From NCBI GenBank assembly GCA_910576655.1, contig CAJTJC010000001.1, positions 1 through 64,000 on the forward strand: a stretch of DNA of 64,000 nt, written 5' to 3'. Shown in pieces: positions 62,504 through 64,000 of the stretch. Below the pieces are notes generated by a model, which saw only the letters and a list, made by a program, of their open reading frames with translations, had not been told where the DNA came from and searched no databases. Each line of letters begins with the position of its first letter. Position 1 is the stretch's first letter. The DNA comes from an uncultured Christensenella sp. Lineage in GTDB: Bacteria > Bacillota > Clostridia > Christensenellales > Borkfalkiaceae. A program made the translations under genes and the position numbers.

Positions 62504-63983
62504 ATCGCGTCTGAGTCTGGCGCAGCGCCTTCGCCCAACCGCCGAGCAGAGCGCGGCGGCGCTCTTCTGACATATCGGGGCGGAAAACCCTGCCCGTGCG
62601 CACGGTCTCGCGGATTTCGTCGGTATCGTTCCAAAGTCCAGAGGCAAGTCCCGCAAGAAACGCCGCGCCGAGCGCGGTGGTTTCAACCGTCTGCGGACGC
62701 ACGGTCTCGCAGTTGAGTATATCTGACTGAAACTGCAACAGAAAATTATTTTTGCTTGCGCCGCCGTCGACGGCGAGGCGCGATATTTCCACCCCTGCGT
62801 CCCTCTTCATGGCGTCGACCAAATCCGCCACCTGATAGGCAATGCTTTCAAGCGAGGCGCGCACGACGTGCGCCTTCGAGGTGCCGCGGGTTATGCCCGT
62901 AATAGTGCCCCTTGCGCCGCCGTCCCAGTGCGGAGCGCCCAGCCCCGTAAACGCGGGTACGACGTAAACCCCGCCGTTATCCCCGACGCTTTCGGCAAGC
63001 GTTTCGCTGTCGTCGGCTTTTTCTATTATTTTAAGCCCGTCCCTCAGCCACTGCACCACCGCGCCGCCGACGAAAACCGAGCCTTCGAGAACGTACGGCG
63101 GCCTTTCGGAAAGCGACGCCCCCAGCGTGGTAACCAATCCGTTGCTGCTTTTGACGGGCTTTTCGCCCGTATTCATTAACAGGAAGCAGCCCGTTCCGTA
63201 CGTGTTTTTAAGGTCGCCCTCTTTTACGCAGAGGTGACCGAACAGCGCAGCCTGCTGGTCGCCGACGGCGCTGCAAATTTTTACGGGACTGCCGAGCACG
63301 CTCTTGTCGGTATATCCGAAAAAGCTGCCCGAAGGCTGCACCGTAGGAAGCATACTCGCGGGGATATTAAAAAGCTTGAGCAGCTCTTCGTCCCATTTTA
63401 AGGTATGTATATTGTACAGCATAGTGCGCGCGGCGTTGGTACAGTCGGTTGCAAAAACCGCGCCCTTAGTAAGGTGCCACATCAAGAACGTGTCGACCGT
63501 GCCGAAAAGCAGCTCGCCCCGCTCGGCGCGGTCGCGCGCGCCCTCTACGTTGTCGAGTATCCATTTAAGCTTGGTCGCCGAAAAGTACGCGTCGGGAATG
63601 AGACCCGTTTTTTCGTAAATAAAATCGCCGTAGTCTTTTTTAAGCTTTTCGCAGTAATCCGCGGTGCGGCGGCACTGCCAGACAATGGCGTTACAGACTG
63701 TCTTGCCCGTCCTCGCGTCCCAGACCAGCGTGGTTTCGCGCTGGTTGGTAATGCCTATCGCGGCAATATCCTCGGCAGTTATTTCGGCGCGCACGACCGC
63801 CTCGGCAACCACCGCCATAACCGAACCCAGAATATCCTGCGCCGAATGTTCGACCCAGCCCGCTTTGGGGTATATCTGTTTAAATTCCTGCTGGGCGATA
63901 GCGCGGACGTGCGCGTCTTTATCGAATATTACCGCGCGCGAGCTCGTCGTCCCCTGGTCTATAGAAAGTATATAATTTTTCAT
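62502..63983 (-). CDS. glpK: Glycerol kinase
   Basis: 493 residues, usual length. FGGY kinase that makes glycerol 3-phosphate. Motifs: [48 protein letters not shown] and [15 protein letters not shown]. The window ends 17 bases upstream of the ATG. In that space TATAAT (63990-63995) ends 6 nt before the ATG and no ribosome site exists, so the mRNA looks leaderless. Confidence 0.96.
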   Translation of the reverse strand: MKNYILSIDQGTTSSRAVIFDKDAHVRAIAQQEFKQIYPKAGWVEHSAQDILGSVMAVVAEAVVRAEITAEDIAAIGITNQRETTLVWDARTGKTVCNAIVWQCRRTADYCEKLKKDYGDFIYEKTGLIPDAYFSATKLKWILDNVEGARDRAERGELLFGTVDTFLMWHLTKGAVFATDCTNAARTMLYNIHTLKWDEELLKLFNIPASMLPTVQPSGSFFGYTDKSVLGSPVKICSAVGDQQAALFGHLCVKEGDLKNTYGTGCFLLMNTGEKPVKSSNGLVTTLGASLSERPPYVLEGSVFVGGAVVQWLRDGLKIIEKADDSETLAESVGDNGGVYVVPAFTGLGAPHWDGGARGTITGITRGTSKAHVVRASLESIAYQVADLVDAMKRDAGVEISRLAVDGGASKNNFLLQFQSDILNCETVRPQTVETTALGAAFLAGLASGLWNDTDEIRETVRTGRVFRPDMSEERRRALLGGWAKALRQTQTR

Positions 63984-63989
63984 AGATTG

Positions 63990-63998
63990 ATTATAACA
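63990..63998 (-). promoter_or_regulatory. Extended -10 of a leaderless glpK transcript
   Basis: TGT-TATAAT, 6 bases before the ATG. The -35 would lie beyond the window. Confidence 0.65.
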
Positions 63999-64000
63999 CG

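Noticed and set aside
1..64000. CRISPR arrays, rRNA and tRNA genes
   Set aside because: No regularly spaced short repeats and no cloverleaf or rRNA sequence were seen in any intergenic stretch.

Overview
The window reads as chromosomal DNA of an anaerobic, fermentative Bacillota bacterium of the Clostridia (a gut Christensenellales-like lineage is my guess, not shown by the sequence). Supporting genes are an electron-bifurcating [FeFe]-hydrogenase trimer, the redox repressor Rex, anaerobic ribonucleotide reductase NrdD/NrdG, AddA/AddB recombination nuclease, an L10 leader, two YitT proteins, and giant wall-less-anchor surface proteins. No rRNA, tRNA, CRISPR array or transposase gene was seen.

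Layout. 1-17.3 kb: two tandem minus-strand operons, each pairing a giant secreted protein that ends in a C-terminal membrane helix with a smaller protein that has an N-terminal helix and a long charged or coiled-coil cytoplasmic part. 17.4-22.8 kb: two YitT membrane proteins, nadB-nadC, a PRC-barrel protein and a small membrane protein. 22.8-29.2 kb: addB-addA. 29.3-32.7 kb: a cysteine-rich lipoprotein and three poorly characterised genes, one a degenerate SLOG-type protein. 32.7-34.5 kb: an AT-rich island with a 55-residue membrane peptide, two XRE regulators and three tandem structured minus-strand RNA genes. 34.5-39.1 kb: a cyclophilin-like lipoprotein and the ribosomal operon rpmG-secE-nusG-rplK-rplA-rplJ-rplL, ending in a terminator with no rpoB after it. 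39.2-43.3 kb: hydCBA hydrogenase. 43.5-50.2 kb: a glycosyltransferase, an SNF transporter and a four-gene operon (ROK kinase, rex, small membrane protein, ABC transporter). 50.3-53.9 kb: two lipoproteins with Ig-like Big2 domains. 54.2-58.3 kb: a flavoprotein and nrdD-nrdG-dut behind NrdR boxes. 58.6-64 kb: a Cys-rich/leucine-rich surface protein, an HNH protein, a membrane protein and glpK.

Two signals stand out. First, the island at 33.3-34.4 kb carries three paralogous small RNAs on the minus strand. Each has a 17-bp-spaced promoter with an extended -10, starts at the foot of a long stem, carries a candidate pseudoknot to its 3' tail and ends in an intrinsic terminator. The stem sequences differ between copies but stay paired, and most non-Watson-Crick positions become G-U wobbles only on the minus strand. 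Second, about nine genes have no Shine-Dalgarno sequence and instead a strong -10 hexamer 5-10 nt before the ATG, so the start codon would be at or within a few nucleotides of the transcription start (leaderless mRNAs). The other genes have ordinary Shine-Dalgarno sites, so both start modes seem to coexist.

How the genes fit together: HydABC, Rex and NrdDG/Dut describe redox balancing and nucleotide supply without oxygen. The surface operons, the Big2 lipoproteins and the leucine-rich proteins suggest heavy investment in cell-surface contact. All coordinates and motif readings were made by eye; family names come from recognised motifs, not from database searches.
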